Position numbers and translations under genes: made by a program. Under the pieces are notes generated by a model. It searched no databases and was not told the origin of the DNA. It was given only the letters and a program-made list of their open reading frames with translations. A stretch of DNA of 64,000 bases, from NCBI RefSeq assembly GCF_000285515.1, contig NZ_HE610961.1:425727-489726 (forward strand). Direction: 5' to 3'. Positions 34,580 through 43,209 of the stretch are shown here, piece after piece; within the stretch, counting starts at the first letter, position 1; each line of letters opens with the position of its first letter. Source of the DNA: Paenibacillus senegalensis JC66 (lineage in GTDB: Bacteria; Bacillota; Bacilli; Paenibacillales; NBRC-103111).

Positions 34580-36379
34580 TCATTGAGTTTGCTCGCGTCC
34601 AGACTGATCATGTCCGGTTGGGCCTCCTCCTGCAAAAGGAAGCTTGAGTGCAATATCCGTGCCCTTTTCATCGGATTTTATAATGGTCAGTCCGTAAGGC
34701 TTGCCGTAAGTCAATCGTATGCGCTGGTGAACATTCCATAGACCAATGCCATGCGGCTGCACTTGCTCGTCCGGTGTGTGGCGAAAAAGCTCGTTCAATC
34801 GCTCGACTTGCTGCGGAGCCATGCCCTTCCCGCGGTCGGATATCGTGATCCTGTAGCCATCCAGGCAGGATTCGCCGAAGATCCCGATGTAGTCCGGCTT
34901 CAAGGAATGCTTCGAGTAGCCGTGCTTGAAGGCGTTCTCCACAAGAGGCTGAACGACAAGCCTGATCGCCAGTACACTCTGCAATTCCTCGTAGTCCAGC
35001 TCCTGCTGAATGGTTAATTTCGGATAACGCTCACGCTGGATTTCAAGGTAATAGCCGACATGATCCATTTCCTCCTGCAGGGTGACCCTGGCCTGATTGT
35101 TGAAGCTGTAGCGGAACATTTCGCCCAATGCAGTTGCCATTCGGCTTATCGGCATGACTTCCTGCACAATGGCATAAGAATTAATGATTTCCAGCGTATT
35201 ATATAAAAAGTGGGGGTTGATCTGAGACTGCATAGCCAGCAATGTCGCTTCTCTTTGCTTGATGATCCCCTCCTTCTCGCGCAGCTCTTTTTTATGAATC
35301 ACTTCAATGAGATGTCTGATCGTTCCGACCATATGATTGAAGCTTCGATTCAACCGTCCGATCTCATCGTAGCGATTGTCTGGAGCTTTGACATGCAAAT
35401 TCCCGGCTTCGGCCTTTTTCATCAATCTTTGCAAATGCGAGACCGACCGGGTCAAAGAAAAGGAAAAAGAGCTGACTCCCAGCACAATCACCGCGATAAA
35501 GATCAGATGAATCCACATATTGAGGTGGCGGCCGCTAGAGTCAGCCGTTAAATCCGCAAAAGGAACTTCGGAAATGACCGTCAATCCGGTTTGCTTGGAT
35601 TGATCGAATGAGACGATTCGCTTGGCGTTGTTGTCATCCCTCTTAATGACAGAGCCTGTATGCAGTCCATTCGACCCGGGCAGAGCCGTGCTCTCCAGGA
35701 ATTGACCGGCTAGTTCCTGCCCGGAATGGAAAACAATTTGCTGATTCGCATCAATCACCTGCAGCAATGCCGATGGCCCCAGCTCGACCTCGGCAAAATG
35801 CTGGGTCAGATGATTCAGTCTCAGCTCAAACACCAGCAGCCCGGCGTGCAGGTAGGAGGGGACAGACCAGAACTTCCTGGCCACCGTCAGAATCGGGGCT
35901 GACTCCAAATAATGCACTCCCAGAATAGTAAATTGATTATTCGGAATATCATCCCATTTACTGTTCACGCCCGCAAGTCCGTTCTGCGGTCCTCTGAAAT
36001 TTCCGACTGCCGCCCCTTGATCCGATACGATCTTGAAGCCGTAAATTTCTGGACGGTCAAAAATAACCGCAGGTATCACTTCCTCGCGAATCCGCTCCGA
36101 CAAGAGAATATACTGGTATTCCTCCTTTTCCGTCGAAACATTCATCAGCTGCTGAACGAGAGGATGGACGATAACCGGAAGGGACGATCGCTCCAAATCC
36201 TTGAAATAGGTGTCCAGCCGGCTGTTCAGCTGCTGAACAAGCTGTTCGCTGTAATGCATGGCATTGATTTCGATTTGCTTCTCCAGGCGAATATAAGTAA
36301 AAATATTAAACAGCAAATAAGGCAGCAAAAGAAGGGAGATTAGCAGAAGCAGCTTCGTTTTTATTGAAAACGTTTTCAT
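34580..36379 (-). CDS. yesM: sensor histidine kinase, YesM family
   Basis: 599 residues: membrane segment about 8-30, a large extracellular sensor domain to about 285, a second segment (about 290-312) and HAMP. The His-kinase-internal region carries NPHFLYNTLEIINSY (about 390-405), and the ATPase domain has NAFKHGYSKHS, GKGMAPQQ and GIGLWNVHQRI. It senses extracellular sugar or the loaded binding protein and phosphorylates YesN. AAAGGAGG precedes ATG 36379. A perfect CcpA box overlaps the start codon. Confidence 0.93.
   Translation of the reverse strand: MKTFSIKTKLLLLISLLLLPYLLFNIFTYIRLEKQIEINAMHYSEQLVQQLNSRLDTYFKDLERSSLPVIVHPLVQQLMNVSTEKEEYQYILLSERIREEVIPAVIFDRPEIYGFKIVSDQGAAVGNFRGPQNGLAGVNSKWDDIPNNQFTILGVHYLESAPILTVARKFWSVPSYLHAGLLVFELRLNHLTQHFAEVELGPSALLQVIDANQQIVFHSGQELAGQFLESTALPGSNGLHTGSVIKRDDNNAKRIVSFDQSKQTGLTVISEVPFADLTADSSGRHLNMWIHLIFIAVIVLGVSSFSFSLTRSVSHLQRLMKKAEAGNLHVKAPDNRYDEIGRLNRSFNHMVGTIRHLIEVIHKKELREKEGIIKQREATLLAMQSQINPHFLYNTLEIINSYAIVQEVMPISRMATALGEMFRYSFNNQARVTLQEEMDHVGYYLEIQRERYPKLTIQQELDYEELQSVLAIRLVVQPLVENAFKHGYSKHSLKPDYIGIFGESCLDGYRITISDRGKGMAPQQVERLNELFRHTPDEQVQPHGIGLWNVHQRIRLTYGKPYGLTIIKSDEKGTDIALKLPFAGGGPTGHDQSGREQTQ
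36365..36378. promoter_or_regulatory. cre (CcpA) site overlapping the yesM start codon
   Basis: TGAAAACGTTTTCA fits every fixed position of TGWNANCGNTNWCA and is a perfect palindrome. It spans codons 1-5, so CcpA binding would act as a roadblock on the whole uptake operon when preferred sugar is present. Confidence 0.6.
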
Positions 36380-36559
36380 TTATGGAGAAGCCTCCTTTAT
36401 CTTCCTTGTGGTTAAGATGTAAGGATTTCAGGGTTTTAGCAGGGGATCGGGCCAGTGACTTCATAACTAAGTCCCGCTCTATGAATATCTCACTCAAGTC
36501 GTTACAAATCAAATTTAAGGTAAATTCGACGTAAACTCTGTTTCTTCCTCTTATACGAT

Positions 36560-36580
36560 AAAAAAAGCTTCTAGCGAAGC
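36560..36580 (-). terminator. intrinsic terminator
   Basis: Minus strand GCTTC-GCTA-GAAGC followed by seven T. Confidence 0.75.
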
Positions 36581-36675
36581 CCTTCCGAAGACGAATAACC
36601 CGGTAATAGCGATAACTTTCATGTCAATCAGAAAGCGTGTCCGGGGGATCGAATACTTAAACTTTTTGGCGTGGT

Positions 36676-36717
36676 AAAAAAAGATGACCCCCGATGAAAA
36701 TGGAGCCATCTTTTTTT
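36676..36717. terminator. intrinsic terminator after the exporter permease
   Basis: AAAAAAAGATG (36676-36686) faces CATCTTTTTTT (36707-36717); with the A and T flanks it can work in both directions, but only the minus-strand operon ends here. Confidence 0.7.
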
Positions 36718-36732
36718 GAACAGTGAATTCTT

Positions 36733-38331
36733 CTATCCATACATATCGCGTTTTCTGAACCCTTGGAAGCCGACAAACAGCAGGAGCGCAGCTATAAGCG
36801 ACAGCAAACCAACTGCTGTGTAATCCATTTCTTCCAGCGGCAGCTGCGGCACGTGGCCGAACGGCGTCAGTTGAGCCGCCCACTCCGGAAACTGGAAGAG
36901 GCCTCCAAAATAATTGACGACAAACGCATAGACCAAATATAGCCAGATCAAGCCCGTTGCTCGCGGGAAAACTCCCATCACTAACGCTCCCAGACCAACC
37001 ATCACGAAAAGCGCGGGTACATAAGCAAGAGCGGCTGCCGCTAACTCGCCAACGCTGACCGGTTCCTCCATGACAGCCGCCCCCGCTGCCGCGAGCGTCC
37101 ATCCGGCCGAGAGCATCATAACTGCACTGACAAGAAGCGCCAATACGACGTAGCTTCCGAATTGGCGATATCTGGATACCGCTCTGGCCAGCACATGCTC
37201 ATTTCGATTTTTACGCTCTTCTCCTTTCAGCTTGAAGAGAGCGAGTATTGCCGGAACCGCCGCAATCATTGCGATTACGAGCATAATGACCGAAATGAAC
37301 TGCTCCGTCACCGGGCCGCCTCCGTCAGACGCGAACATTTCCCTGATCATTTCGTTGGAGGAGAAAAAGGTCTCCACATCCCCCAGCACAGAGCCATAGG
37401 AGGCGCCGATCAAGACCATCGCCACCAGCCAGGAAATCATGGCGGTACGCTGCAATCTCATCGCTAACGTGAACGGGCCCCGCAAATAAGCGGATGCTTC
37501 TTTCCGCCCCAACCGCGCGGGCAAGAACCCTGCACCCAAATCACGTATAGACTGCAGTCGAAGTGAGAGGGCGATCATGAATAACGCGACCACCAAGAGC
37601 AGGAAGAGCGGCCCCCAATGATTGTTGACATAGGCTTCCGTTCTTACCGCCCAGCCGAGCGGAGACAACCACGACAAAGCCTCGCTCGACACATCCCCAA
37701 TTGCCCGCATGAGATAAGCCAAGCCGAGCACCGCAAACGAGAGGCCAAGCGTCCCTCTGGCGCTCTCCGAAAGCTGAGCAAGCACCGCGGTTACCGCAGC
37801 AAAGAATAAGCCTGCGCCCCCGAGCACAGCGCCATACAGGAGGGAGCCCTGCAAATCCATGCTTTCAATGCCAATTGCATAAAGACCGAAGCCGGTGATC
37901 AGTGCAAGAAGCAGATTGACTCCTGCCATCACGATCAAGGCTGCACTAAGCTGCGACAGCCTTCCGTACGGAAGCGCACGCAGCATTTCCAGGCGACCGT
38001 CCTCTTCAGGGGAGCGGGTGTGGCGGGCTGTTAGCAAAATGTTCATCACCGCAACCACCACCGCAGTAAAAAGCAGCATTTGATGGGCCATCATCGCCGC
38101 TTCCGTATAATTATCGAGCCCGTAGCCCGGCCCCAGCATCGCGGTCATGGCCGGATTGGCCAACGTTTGAGCCATGGACTGCCTTTCTGCTTCGGAGGCG
38201 TACAAATTCGTAAAGGCGGAGGCGATCGCCAAACTGGCCGTCACCAAACTGAAAAGCCATATGAAGAGACGGAAGCGATCCTGCCGGACAATAAATCTCA
38301 CCATCGAGAACGTGTGATGATAGGCCATCAT
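36733..38331 (-). CDS. ABC exporter permease (large, two-repeat type)
   Basis: 532-residue membrane protein with about 12 segments in two homologous halves, the second beginning near LRGPFTLAMRLQRTAMISW. It resembles exporters annotated for polyketide or other antibiotics in actinobacteria and Paenibacillus. It overlaps the ATPase gene by four bases. The TetR gene ahead of the pair argues for drug- or metabolite-induced efflux. Confidence 0.85.
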   Translation of the reverse strand: MMAYHHTFSMVRFIVRQDRFRLFIWLFSLVTASLAIASAFTNLYASEAERQSMAQTLANPAMTAMLGPGYGLDNYTEAAMMAHQMLLFTAVVVAVMNILLTARHTRSPEEDGRLEMLRALPYGRLSQLSAALIVMAGVNLLLALITGFGLYAIGIESMDLQGSLLYGAVLGGAGLFFAAVTAVLAQLSESARGTLGLSFAVLGLAYLMRAIGDVSSEALSWLSPLGWAVRTEAYVNNHWGPLFLLLVVALFMIALSLRLQSIRDLGAGFLPARLGRKEASAYLRGPFTLAMRLQRTAMISWLVAMVLIGASYGSVLGDVETFFSSNEMIREMFASDGGGPVTEQFISVIMLVIAMIAAVPAILALFKLKGEERKNRNEHVLARAVSRYRQFGSYVVLALLVSAVMMLSAGWTLAAAGAAVMEEPVSVGELAAAALAYVPALFVMVGLGALVMGVFPRATGLIWLYLVYAFVVNYFGGLFQFPEWAAQLTPFGHVPQLPLEEMDYTAVGLLSLIAALLLFVGFQGFRKRDMYG

Positions 38332-39221
38332 CTTTGGGCACCTCTACCTTCATAATGACGCATAAATAGATCTTCCAGCGTGGGCGGAGCGCTTTCCAAT
38401 TTCACGACTCCATGAGCGCTAATATGCTTCATCACGGTGCCCAGCTCTTCACCATCCACCTGAAAATGGAGCGTACCGTCTTCCTCTTGAAGAACGTCAT
38501 GCACGCCATTCATTGCGCTTAGCCCGACAAGCGGTTCTTTGGTTTGCACGGACAAGTTCGTTCTCGTCAAATGCCGAAGCTCCTCAAGCGTGCCGGATTC
38601 AATGATTTCTCCTTCGCGGATAATGCCGACCCGATCACAGAGCCGCTCCACTTCGGAAAGAATATGACTGGAAAGCAGAATGCTTTTTCCCCGCTCCTTT
38701 TCCGCCATGACGCAATCCTGAAACACTCTTTCCATCAATGGATCCAGTCCGGATGTCGGCTCATCCAAAATATATAAATCGGCCTCTGCTGAAAAAGCGG
38801 CAATTAGCGCGACCTTTTGCCGGTTTCCTTTGGAATAGGTTCGGCACTTTTTGGACGGATCGAAGCTAAACTGTTCAATGAGTTCATTTTTTCGCTTTTT
38901 GTTATAAGAACCGCGCATTCTGCCGAATAAATCAATCACTTCTCCGCCTGTTAAATTCGGCCATAGGTTGACGTCTCCGGGGACATAAGCCAAGCGTTTA
39001 TGAATTTCCACCGCATCTATCCATACATCTTTTTGAAAAATGGCTGCCTTGCCGCTGGATGCTTTCAAGGCTCCGAGCAAAATCCGAATCGTCGTCGACT
39101 TTCCCGCACCGTTTGGACCGATAAAGCCGTACACTTCCCCTTCTTCCACATGTAAAGAAACTCCATTTAACGCAGTGAAATTGCCAAACTGTTTCGTTAA
39201 TGATTCAGCTACCAGCACCTT
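38328..39221 (-). CDS. ABC exporter ATP-binding protein
   Basis: 297-residue ATPase of the DrrA/CcmA type. Walker A is GPNGAGKSTTI (about 36-46), the signature is a degenerate YSKGNRQK, and Walker B is LYILDEPTSGLDP. A C-terminal regulatory extension of about 80 residues completes it. The ATG 39221 has AAGGAGAGG ahead, and the gene begins five bases after the tetR stop, so tetR-ATPase-permease is one operon. Confidence 0.92.
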   Translation of the reverse strand, partial: KVLVAESLTKQFGNFTALNGVSLHVEEGEVYGFIGPNGAGKSTTIRILLGALKASSGKAAIFQKDVWIDAVEIHKRLAYVPGDVNLWPNLTGGEVIDLFGRMRGSYNKKRKNELIEQFSFDPSKKCRTYSKGNRQKVALIAAFSAEADLYILDEPTSGLDPLMERVFQDCVMAEKERGKSILLSSHILSEVERLCDRVGIIREGEIIESGTLEELRHLTRTNLSVQTKEPLVGLSAMNGVHDVLQEEDGTLHFQVDGEELGTVMKHISAHGVVKLESAPPTLEDLFMRHYEGRGAQR

Positions 39222-39226
39222 CATCA

Positions 39227-39865
39227 CTACGCCTCTCCTTCCTTGTAAAAACAAGATTTCAAAATATCCAGGTACTCATAGAACTCTTCATAAATCGGCT
39301 CAACGTCTAATTCCGCCAAATTTTTGTTTTTATATTTTTGCATGAGCTCCTGCCGGTACCCTTCCATCGACCAGCGAATCAACTGAAAAGCTTTCCTTAC
39401 ATCCACATCCTCACGGAATTTGGAGTAATCGATGTTATCGTTCAGTACTCTGTACCAATGGCTGTGCAGCTCCTCCAGCTTGTGGCGAAGCGAGTCAGGA
39501 AGATCCAATTCATCCATGTTCAAGCCTACGGCGGCCAGAAACTGAGACAGACTTTCATGATCGTTGTACAAGTTCCACTTTAAGGCTCCCGCCTGTTTAA
39601 AACGCTCGAAAATATCCGGCTCGGAAGCATCTATCCGGTATAGAAACTGCTCTCCGGAAACTCCTATCGCATGCTCGATCAAGTAGTGAAACAGCGTTTC
39701 CTTGTTATCGAAATAATAGAACAGCGTTCCTTTGCTGATTCCCGCTTCTTTCACAATGCGATTCGTAGACGCCTTCTCGAATCCGTTCTCAGCAAATTCC
39801 CGATAAGCCGCGTCCAAAATCCGCCTTCGCTTCTCTTTCTCGAGGGCTTCAAAACGTTCTGACAA
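39227..39865 (-). CDS. TetR/AcrR-family repressor of the exporter operon
   Basis: 212 residues: HTH at about 15-55 (ILDAAYREFAENGFEKASTNRIVKEAGISKGTLFYYFDNKE), ligand domain beyond. No ATG is available. I choose TTG 39865 because AAGGGGG lies six bases ahead; another TTG at 39886 would add seven residues without a site. Two identical palindromes just upstream are its likely operators. Confidence 0.9.
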   Translation of the reverse strand: MSERFEALEKEKRRRILDAAYREFAENGFEKASTNRIVKEAGISKGTLFYYFDNKETLFHYLIEHAIGVSGEQFLYRIDASEPDIFERFKQAGALKWNLYNDHESLSQFLAAVGLNMDELDLPDSLRHKLEELHSHWYRVLNDNIDYSKFREDVDVRKAFQLIRWSMEGYRQELMQKYKNKNLAELDVEPIYEEFYEYLDILKSCFYKEGEA

Positions 39866-39892
39866 AGGAAATCCCCCTTTCCCCAAGCAAAG

Positions 39893-39909
39893 TTGACCAC
39901 CCTGGTCAA
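39893..39909. promoter_or_regulatory. TetR operator, copy 1
   Basis: TTGACCACCCTGGTCAA: perfect 7-bp arms around CCC, 28 bp upstream of the tetR start. Confidence 0.75.
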
Positions 39910-39928
39910 ATCTAATCCTACCACAAAC

Positions 39929-39943
39929 TGACCACCCTGGTCA
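39929..39943. promoter_or_regulatory. TetR operator, copy 2
   Basis: TGACCACCCTGGTCA, identical in its 15-bp core to copy 1. Centres are 35 bp apart. Its minus-strand right edge (TTGACC, 39944-39939) can serve as the -35 of tetR, with TAGGAT 18 bases on, so binding would block initiation. Confidence 0.7.
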
Positions 39944-40067
39944 ATCCAATTCGACTTCGGCTTGTACGACTTTATCTTGCTGCAAAAAGAAGTTTTTCCA
40001 TGACCCCCGAATTAGTTACAATTATAAAATTAGAATAAATTAATCTGCTTTCTCCGGTGGTTTCGAC

Positions 40068-40116
40068 AAAAAAAGATTGCCCTCTGACAATGCTTAATCA
40101 GAATGCAATCTTTTAT
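40068..40116. terminator. terminator-like hairpin in the gap between tetR and the beta-CASP gene
   Basis: AAAAGATTGC (40071-40080) faces GCAATCTTTT (40104-40113), with A-rich and T-rich flanks on both sides, so it can act in both directions. The minus-strand transporter operon that ends at 40211 would be stopped by it. The rest of 39866-40210 shows only the tetR operators. Confidence 0.65.
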
Positions 40117-40210
40117 TTATGGTTGAAGTGAGGCAGATTCCACGCGATTTGCGGCCCTAATGGGAAGATGATTTAGCTTCGCTTTCCGAATTATTCAGCT
40201 TCATTCAGTG

Positions 40211-41530
40211 TTATTCAGCGTCAGCAGATAAATCTATCTCCTGTCCCGGCACGAGCGAGTATGCTCCGCTATACCCGCGTTCGGCCAGATCGGAGACCAG
40301 CTGCTCCGTCTTTGGCTTGTCCGTATGTACCGGAAGCAGAACGCGCGGCTTCAGATGCTCCAGCATACGACAAACATCCGGCAATCCTTGATGAATTTTA
40401 TAGGGAATACGGAAGATGCGGCAATGCTCATGGCTCGGGTCCGCTTCGTAGCGTCTAATAATTTTGCTGGCGTAGCTGTCCTCGTACACATGCCCCGTGA
40501 AAATAACAGCATTCGATGCTGCATTCCTTGGTTGACTCAATAACCGGTAAAAGCCTTGGGCTGCATCGGTTTGTAGTTGGGCGTCGGGGCAGACAATGAC
40601 GGCAGGTGTTCCGGAAGCCAGCAGGCTTCTGTCGGCTTCGCCGGCTGCTTGCAAACGAATGCTGCCGATTGCCCGCTCTATTCGCGCAAGCGCAGAGGGA
40701 AGCAACCATGCCGGCTCCTCCTTCAGCTTCGTCAGTCCTTGCAGCAGGGAAACCTCGCCAACTATACGCGAGCCGGGCAGTGCCTCCGGCAGCAGGGCAA
40801 GCAGCTCCTGCCCGCGCCCTTGCAGTGGCACCGGGAGGAAGACATGCCCGCCTCGTTCGCCAACTTCCCGAATCGTGCTGACCAGCTGCTCCATAACCTC
40901 CGCCTGGCTCTCCATACGGGCGCCGTAGGCCGCATCCACAATTGCTGCCGCGAGATTCCGGCAGTGCTCCGGTCGCGGAAGCTCGGCCCGCAGCAGGCTT
41001 GATTCTGATGTGAAATCGCCGGAATAGAACACTTTGCATCCGGCCACATCCAGCAGAATCCAGACCGAGCCGATCAAATGGCCGCTCGGTCCCCAGCACG
41101 CCCGAATGCCCGGTGCAGCGTCAAACCATTCTCCTTCACTAGCATAATCTTCCAAATAGCGGAAGCACAGCCGCCCTTCGTCCTCGGCGTCATAGGACAC
41201 CTCTCCACCCTGACCTGCCGCATAACCCTGCCACATACGGAAATTCGCGGCAATACGCCTGGCGGTCGCCCGGGTCGTCCACACCTCGCCGCGATAGCCC
41301 ATCCGGTACAGGAGGGGCAGTCCAACCGAGTGATCCTCATGGGCATGCGACAAAAACACCGTCGTCAGCAGCGGAATCGCCTCCGGCTTCCAGAGAGGGT
41401 ATTCTTCCCCTGCCCTGCGCTTCCCGCCGCAGTCGAGAAGCACCGACACCGGCCCGTTCGCGATAAAATAACACGCCCGTCCGTGCTCTCCGGCTCCTCC
41501 CCAGACTTCTAATTTTGCCAAACCGATCAC
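40211..41530 (-). CDS. metallo-beta-lactamase-fold protein with beta-CASP domain
   Basis: Predicted metal-dependent hydrolase of the RNase J/CPSF73 class. The 439-residue product has the metal motif HAHEDH (about 68-73), GPSGHLIGS and SGDFTSES. Next comes a beta-CASP insert with AAYGARM and TGHVYEDS, and a final LLPVHTDKP supplying the last histidine. I start at GTG 41530, which overlaps the permease stop as GTGA; TTG 41521 is the alternative. Beta-CASP proteins usually cut RNA or DNA, so co-translation with a metal/phosphonate-type importer is unusual. A small-molecule phosphodiesterase role like that of PhnP would be a speculation. Confidence 0.85.
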   Translation of the reverse strand: MIGLAKLEVWGGAGEHGRACYFIANGPVSVLLDCGGKRRAGEEYPLWKPEAIPLLTTVFLSHAHEDHSVGLPLLYRMGYRGEVWTTRATARRIAANFRMWQGYAAGQGGEVSYDAEDEGRLCFRYLEDYASEGEWFDAAPGIRACWGPSGHLIGSVWILLDVAGCKVFYSGDFTSESSLLRAELPRPEHCRNLAAAIVDAAYGARMESQAEVMEQLVSTIREVGERGGHVFLPVPLQGRGQELLALLPEALPGSRIVGEVSLLQGLTKLKEEPAWLLPSALARIERAIGSIRLQAAGEADRSLLASGTPAVIVCPDAQLQTDAAQGFYRLLSQPRNAASNAVIFTGHVYEDSYASKIIRRYEADPSHEHCRIFRIPYKIHQGLPDVCRMLEHLKPRVLLPVHTDKPKTEQLVSDLAERGYSGAYSLVPGQEIDLSADAE

Positions 41531-43209
41531 TTCCTGTAAGATTCTAGTTGATTCATGATTACCAATACTACTGTCGTCAAGCCAACGGTAAGCACGGCCA
41601 TCGCCATGCCCATCGATACCTCCCCTTGCTCGAACTGGGAGAAAATATAAGTTGCTGATACATGCATAGAGGGCGGCAGCAGCATCAGCGAAGCTACGAG
41701 CTCTCTCGCTGATATCGTGAAGGTCATCATCCATCCGGCCAGAATGCCCGGAAGAATCAGCGGCAGCGCAATACGCCGGAAAATGTACCACTCCGTCCCC
41801 CCGTACACCTTGCCGGCCTGAAACAGCTTGTCATCCAGCTGGCTAAAGCTGGACTTTACATACTGCACAGTGTAAGGCAGAAAAAATACGACATACGTCA
41901 GAACGGCCATTCCGTACGTATTGTACAGCGGGATCGGCATCCACTTCGCATTCCAGAACAGGACGAGACCGACCGCGATGACGATGCCTGGAACGGTATT
42001 GGGCAGCAGGCTGAACATATCCGCAGTCTTCTGCCCTCTCGTTGCCGATCCGCGAATCTGCAGCGCCAGGAAGGTGCCAATAACGGCAGCGATCGTAGCG
42101 GCCAGTAACGCGAGCCCGATACTGTTCGTCAGTGCCTTGAAGCCCGGGCTTCCCCAGGATAAGAGACGTGCATAATGGTCCAGCGTAAAGTTTCCCCATG
42201 CCAGACCGTCGCCCCGCAGCTTCTGCAGGGAGGCCACGATGATCGAGAAGTAAGGGACCCCGATGGATAGCAATAGCACAAGCCCTACATAGCCCCAGCC
42301 CAATACTTTCCCGCCTACGCCTAGGCGTGCCGGACGAGTGCGCAAGCCTTTGCCGCCCAATGTCTGATAGTGGAATTTACGGGACATCAAGCTTTGCAGG
42401 TACCACACGGTAAGACTTGAAGTCATTAAAATCGAGGCCAGCGCCGTCGCTTTGCCGAAATCAATCGGCCAGCTGGACGTCAATCGGTGAATTTCAGTCG
42501 TAAGCACATAAAAGCCAATTTTCCGCCCAAAAGTAGCCGGCGTCCCGAATTCAGCAATCGTCTTGACGAAGACCAGCAGCGCCCCCATCAGATAGCTGCC
42601 GAACAACAGCGGGACAACGATGCGCCGCAGCCGGTAGCCGAAGCCGCCGCCATGCAGCATTCCTGCTTCCTCGTAGCCTTGTCCGATCCGCTGAATCGAG
42701 TTACGCAGCATCAAATACAGGAACGGATACAGGTGAAAGCTCATTATCGCCACCAGACCGCCCAAACTGAAAAAATGCGGAGTTAACGAAGACGCCCAAG
42801 GAGCCAGCTGCTCCATGAACCCCCTCGGCTGCATGAACAGAATCCAGCCCATTGACCCAATATAGGGCGGGGTCATGAACGGGACAATGATCAAGACGTC
42901 CAGCCAGCGCCGCTCACCGATCTCCGTTTTGGCCGCAAGGTAGGCCATAGGGAAGGCAACCGCCGTCGCCCCAGCCACCACCAACAGCCCCAGCAATAGG
43001 GTGTTTTTTAATACGCTGGCAACGCCGGGTGCCAGCACCACCCCCATCGCTGTAAGCGGATCAAACCGTCCATCCACCATGAGACTGTTGAGAATAACCA
43101 GGCAGAGGGGGACCACGATTGCCGGGACCAGCAGTCCGATGGCTAGGCCGGTCCCCCAGGAAAAGCGTATTCGTCCCGATCGGGTCTGCATATTTATAAC
43201 CGGCTTCAT
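41527..43209 (-). CDS. ABC importer permease with two fused membrane domains (FbpB/PhnUV-like)
   Basis: 560-residue permease with about 12 segments and two EAA loops (YEEAGMLHGGGFGYRLRRIVVPLL near 178-201 and FQAGKVYGGTEWYIFRRIALPLILPGI near 465-491). Fused permeases of this kind serve iron(III), thiamine or 2-aminoethylphosphonate uptake. It overlaps the binding-protein gene by four bases upstream and the beta-CASP gene downstream. Confidence 0.88.
   Translation of the reverse strand: MKPVINMQTRSGRIRFSWGTGLAIGLLVPAIVVPLCLVILNSLMVDGRFDPLTAMGVVLAPGVASVLKNTLLLGLLVVAGATAVAFPMAYLAAKTEIGERRWLDVLIIVPFMTPPYIGSMGWILFMQPRGFMEQLAPWASSLTPHFFSLGGLVAIMSFHLYPFLYLMLRNSIQRIGQGYEEAGMLHGGGFGYRLRRIVVPLLFGSYLMGALLVFVKTIAEFGTPATFGRKIGFYVLTTEIHRLTSSWPIDFGKATALASILMTSSLTVWYLQSLMSRKFHYQTLGGKGLRTRPARLGVGGKVLGWGYVGLVLLLSIGVPYFSIIVASLQKLRGDGLAWGNFTLDHYARLLSWGSPGFKALTNSIGLALLAATIAAVIGTFLALQIRGSATRGQKTADMFSLLPNTVPGIVIAVGLVLFWNAKWMPIPLYNTYGMAVLTYVVFFLPYTVQYVKSSFSQLDDKLFQAGKVYGGTEWYIFRRIALPLILPGILAGWMMTFTISARELVASLMLLPPSMHVSATYIFSQFEQGEVSMGMAMAVLTVGLTTVVLVIMNQLESYRK

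Larger units (their letters stand above)
36380..36732. other. 353-bp gap holding the yesM leader and two terminators
   Basis: Both terminators (36560-36580 and 36676-36717) serve the exporter operon to the right. The yesM promoter should lie here; TTGATT-N17-GATATT on the minus strand (about 36470-36515) is only a weak candidate. Confidence 0.5.

Noticed and set aside
36551-37102. 183-codon minus-strand frame overlapping the exporter permease
   Set aside because: Off-frame shadow with Cys/Gly-rich random composition; it also crosses the terminators.
41531-41791. Extension of the beta-CASP frame upstream to 41791
   Set aside because: It would overlap about 260 bp of the permease gene; GTG 41530 with GTGA overlap is the natural start.
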